Part shown: positions 61,025 to 64,000 of the stretch, piece after piece
Layout of the letters: each line of letters begins with the position of its first letter
How positions within the stretch are numbered: position 1 is the first letter of the stretch
Source: Trematomus loennbergii
Taxonomy: Eukaryota > Chordata > Actinopteri > Perciformes > Nototheniidae
NCBI GenBank assembly: GCA_012861695.1
Contig: JAAOOA010000002.1
Span: forward strand, 42,063,578 to 42,127,577
DNA length: 64,000 nt
Reading direction: 5' to 3'
Notes under the pieces: generated by a model
Database searches by the model: none
Told to the model about the DNA's origin: nothing
The model's input: the letters and a program-made list of their open reading frames with translations, nothing else
Translations under genes and position numbers: made by a program

Positions 61025-62374
61025 TTACACGACCACTAGAGGTGCTAAACTTTAAAACGTGACTGTAGGTCGTAATAAGCTGCTGAACAATCGACCTATT
61101 TGGTCATATGAGTTGGAGGACTTGTTGTGCAGATCCGTTTAAAATTGAACAGGGAGTACTGGAAGAGTCACATTTAGCTGTTACATGAGCCACACATTGA
61201 GAACCTCTCCAACTTCTCAGCGAGGTAATCAATTCCTTTTACTGTTTGCAGTCTCAGCATTATATGACATATGCTTACAGAATGAGAACATTTTTCAAAT
61301 TATTGGTTATTTATTAATATTACAATAGTTGACATTGCTGCCGCATGTGACCAGTAGTATTAAAATCACCAGCAGTAATCTACCAGGATTCAAATCGGTA
61401 GGAATGCCACTTTAACCAGTTAAGCCCCAAGCCTGTTTTTAAGGTGTCAGGCTCGAAAATGACATTCCCAGAACAAATGACTATATCTTCACTTCTAAAA
61501 GGGGTAAATGAATAATCTGTTTTCTCAAAGCAATGATAAACCTGTGAGTTGGATGTAGAAAAAAGTCAGAATCAATATAGATTTTTTTTTTTTAAAGGTC
61601 CCATGTCGTGCTTTTCCGGTTATTACCCGTCCCCTTGTGTGTTATGAAGGTTTTTATGCATGTAAACGATCTGCAGAGTCAAAAACCCTCAAAGTACACC
61701 CTGTAGGGAGTAAGACTCGAACACAGAAAAGACCTCCCCAATACGCCTCGTTGGAGATTTCTCATTTTCTTCCTGGGTATCGCTACGTAGGGATACCCAT
61801 TAGCCACGCCCAGAGCTATGGCCACACCCTCTGCCAGCCTTTCACGAAACAAAGCTTCCCAAACCTTTCAGCGATTCATGCCGGATATGTACAGCGTAGG
61901 GCACTGAAGAACGATGCTGTTCCTACTTTGTTTGGACCAGCGGGAGATTCGGGTACACAACCTGTAAGTATCATTGTTGTTTGTGTATTTATGATGTTTA
62001 AAACAAACAAGGTATCTACCACGACTGTTTGAATGGGTAAACGTTTTTCGGGCTACTACGTTGGGATCGCGGAGAAATGCTCTCGGCAGACCCATGCTCA
62101 CAGCGTTATAAACCTTTTTCTTACTCAATATCAAGCCACACTTATTGTTTTTACTGCGGCTGTGAGTGTTTGTGTGTGCTCAGGATGAGTTTTGCTTGTT
62201 CTCGCTGTATCGCCAACACGGACGCCTCACAGCAATGAGCAGCAGCTGCGAACAGCTGCGAGCAGCAACGAGCCTTTCACGTCGCGTGACCAATCAGAGC
62301 ACACTGGGCTCACAGGGAGGGGGGGCAGGAGCTCCAACAAGCTGTTTAGGACAGAGACCGGTGAATACACATAC

Positions 62375-63093
62375 CAGTGGCGAGCCGTGAGCTTTATACC
62401 TAGGCCCTCTGACCCCCACCCCTTCCCTCGAAAAAAAGACGTTATTACGTCACAGCGTATACTTCAGCGGAATATCAAAACAACGGCCCAGGGTGCAAAA
62501 CGCATCAATGACAGCGACCCTCTACCACACAAAACAACACCTGTGAACCCAATTTGTGTTCTTTGACATTGAAAATGATATTGCATTGTGTTTGTTACTT
62601 TCATTGCAGTTGTATGTCTTAAGTGTAATTTGGCATGCTTTTATTTTGAAGGCGAGTTCACGCTGTTGACAGGAAGTTGTTGTTGCTATGGAAACAAGAA
62701 CAGTTTCACAGCGGGCGGAACTCGTCATAAAGTCCGCGATAATAAAACCCACCCATTTAGAGGGAAGATATGATTGGTCAATTGTACTGTCATTTGACAT
62801 TACTCTCTCGTTCAGTTACTATAGCGGGCCCTCTGTGAATCGCAGAGAGGCCCGCTATAGTAACTGACATTCAAACAGAGACTGAACAGGCAGATTCGAA
62901 GGATTTATTTCTTTGGAAATGTTATTTTATTAAATCAAGTTTTTTTCGGTAAAACTAATGAAAAATATAACAAAAATAATATTAAAAAAATATATATTTA
63001 AAAAAAATATATTTTTTTTAATGTTTTTAAATATTTTTTGGAATATCTTAGGCCCTCACAGAGGGCCTAGAGGGCCCTGACGGCTCGCCACTG
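62375..63093. mobile_element. hAT element, 719 bp, perfect 8-bp TSD, empty site in window
   Basis: ACACATAC flanks both sides (62367-62374, 63094-63101). The ends are CAGTGGCGAGCCGTGAG and, inverted, CAGTGGCGAGCCGTCAG. The same site without the insertion is present at 1719-1726 (GTATGTGT, opposite strand) and 58603-58610. The right third is very A/T-rich (62930-63050). No transposase. A lone end of a related element is at 26110. Confidence 0.95.
62814..62865. repeat. Perfect 17-bp-arm hairpin with further pairing
   Basis: AGTTACTATAGCGGGCC and its exact complement GGCCCGCTATAGTAACT enclose CTCTG...CAGAG, which pairs again and leaves a short loop. It lies inside the hAT element, about 230 bases from its right end. 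Confidence 0.9.
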
Positions 63094-64000
63094 ACACATA
63101 CTATACAGAGATGCTGTATGAGAAACCAATGTGAGTTTGGAAAATTGCACAGTATAAATCTATTTTAGTATAGCTCAACAATGGAATTATGATCAGTAGA
63201 AATGGCCATGACATGGGACCTTTAAAGTAAATTCAGATTGAACATAGTAAAACAATTTAAATTATAGTGTCCGTCCAAAAAAGAAACATTACTTATAGTG
63301 AAAACCACCCTTAAATGATGGGATCGAAGACTAAAAGCTTTAGGAATCCAAACTATAACATATAATAAGTACCCTGTATCAAGATTGATGCAAAACAAGT
63401 GACATTTGACCTTTTTTAGAAAGGTTTAGCACAAGAAAAACCCACCTCTGGGGTAATTTGGGTGGATTTGGGTGGATTTGCCGTTTCTCTGGAACGATTT
63501 TGATGATTGACACCTCTTTTGAACCGCCAATAGAATCGAGGGGAGATCCTAAATCCACATACACGTACACCATTGAGGAATGAGAGTGATGCGCACGCAG
63601 TTTGCCCAAACCAAAAGCTATGTTACCCTCTGAAAACTGAAAACTACGCTTTTTGCCATAAATATGAAGATGGATTATCAGTAATCATTTCAAAGTGACA
63701 CAGAGACATTAGATTAACCTTCAGCAGCGTTTTATGCGTTTTAATTTCATTGAACACAACTTTTGATCAGAAAACAGCAGAGGTAAGCCTTATTTTCCGT
63801 TTTGGTCCCGTAAAGCTACGTTGTGTGTTGTCTGGGTTTGCTTCCCCTGCCGCGAGTTTTGGTCACTCAGCGATGATGCTAATACTTCTAGAATTTGTGG
63901 AATCTCAGTTTGCTAGCTGATATCTTGCTTGTGCAGATCCGATAAGTAATAAAGTATTTCTACCGTGAGTTCTGTGCTAAGTGCGTTAGCATTTTGTCGC

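Larger units (their letters stand above)
54058..61128. mobile_element. 7.07-kb palindromic composite element, 8-bp TSD
   Basis: GCAGATCC occurs on both sides (54050-54057, 61129-61136). The outer arms 54058-54599 and 60011-61128 are inverted copies (GACCAAATAGGTCGATTGTT, GCAGCTTATTACGACCTA, AACAACAATTTGCGGCAATT and so on) once a 570-bp MITE in the right arm is removed. The centre holds two family-X elements in opposite orientation (54965-56064, 56895-58019), so the symmetry extends inward. It shares arm segments with the foldback element at 9263-11139. Only transposon relics are encoded. Insertions inside include TTAA MITEs, a LINE tail and a Harbinger-like MITE. Confidence 0.75.
61596..63221. 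mobile_element. AGGTCCCATGTC-type TTAA MITE, interrupted by a hAT
   Basis: The ends are AGGTCCCATGTCGTGCTTT and, inverted, AGGTCCCATGTCATGGCC. TTAA stands at 61592-61595 and 63222-63225. Family X copies without the insertion (57070-57085) read across the site. Without the nested 719-bp hAT it is about 0.9 kb. No gene recognised in the internal frame that it shares with 58789-59235. Confidence 0.9.
61416..64000 (+). mobile_element. Family X element, interrupted, running off the window
   Basis: It starts CCAGTTAAGCCCCAAGCC after TTAA (61412-61415). The left part (61416-61595) and the part from 63222 onward align to consecutive blocks of 56895-58019 (…AATCAATATAGAT, then AATTCAGATTGAACATAG). 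The intervening 1.6 kb is an inserted MITE. The right terminus is beyond the window end. Confidence 0.8.

Overview
This window looks like nuclear DNA of a ray-finned (teleost) fish. It has many long GT/CA microsatellites, a tRNA-derived SINE ending in the CGCTTTGGATAAAAGCGTC tail common in fish, a DIRS-type retrotransposon, Tc1-like and LINE tails, and dozens of short transposons (hAT, PIF/Harbinger-like, TTAA-targeting) typical of teleost intergenic or intronic DNA. I found no convincing exon of a host protein-coding gene, no rRNA, no functional tRNA and no CRISPR array. Nearly all open frames longer than 60 codons are chance frames, microsatellite translations or transposon relics.

Layout. 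0-3.2 kb: stacked repeats (partial MITE, SINE, a TTAA-targeting MITE interrupted by a hAT element, Tc1 and hAT tails). 3.2-9.2 kb: mostly quiet DNA with a TTAA-flanked 1.4-kb element carrying a second inverted-repeat element. 9.26-11.14 kb: a foldback element with arms of about 700 bp and an 8-bp target duplication. 12.8-14.1 kb: a 3-bp-TSD MITE, foldback fragments and the end of a LINE ORF2. 16.0-16.8 kb: a hAT MITE. 17.3-21.05 kb: an internally deleted DIRS element on the minus strand (gag, RNase H and tyrosine recombinase relics). 22.7-24.9 kb: a solo LTR and a Harbinger-like MITE. 28.2-30.9 kb: a nested hAT complex. 31.0-36.5 kb: four elements with 3-bp target duplications. 36.6-38.1 kb: a purine-only tract and two very long GT tracts. 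38.6-39.7 kb: a long-TIR element with a THAP-domain exon relic. 43.15-45.8 kb: a Harbinger-like element with a broken Myb/SANT-type gene. 45.9-46.9 kb: a putative solo LTR. 48.7-49.1 kb: a hAT MITE. 49.1-54.0 kb: a quiet stretch. 54.06-61.13 kb: a 7.07-kb, largely palindromic composite flanked by an exact 8-bp duplication, hosting at least six other insertions. 61.4-64.0 kb: another TTAA-family element with a MITE inside it and a hAT inside the MITE.

The most informative signals are internal. Several insertions can be compared with an unoccupied copy of the same site elsewhere in this window, so their ends and target duplications can be read directly. Three otherwise unrelated non-autonomous elements each keep a short exon for a DNA-binding domain (THAP, Myb/SANT-like, MADF-like) but no nuclease. 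Family names below rest on terminal motifs, target-duplication size and protein motifs read by eye; no database search was run.
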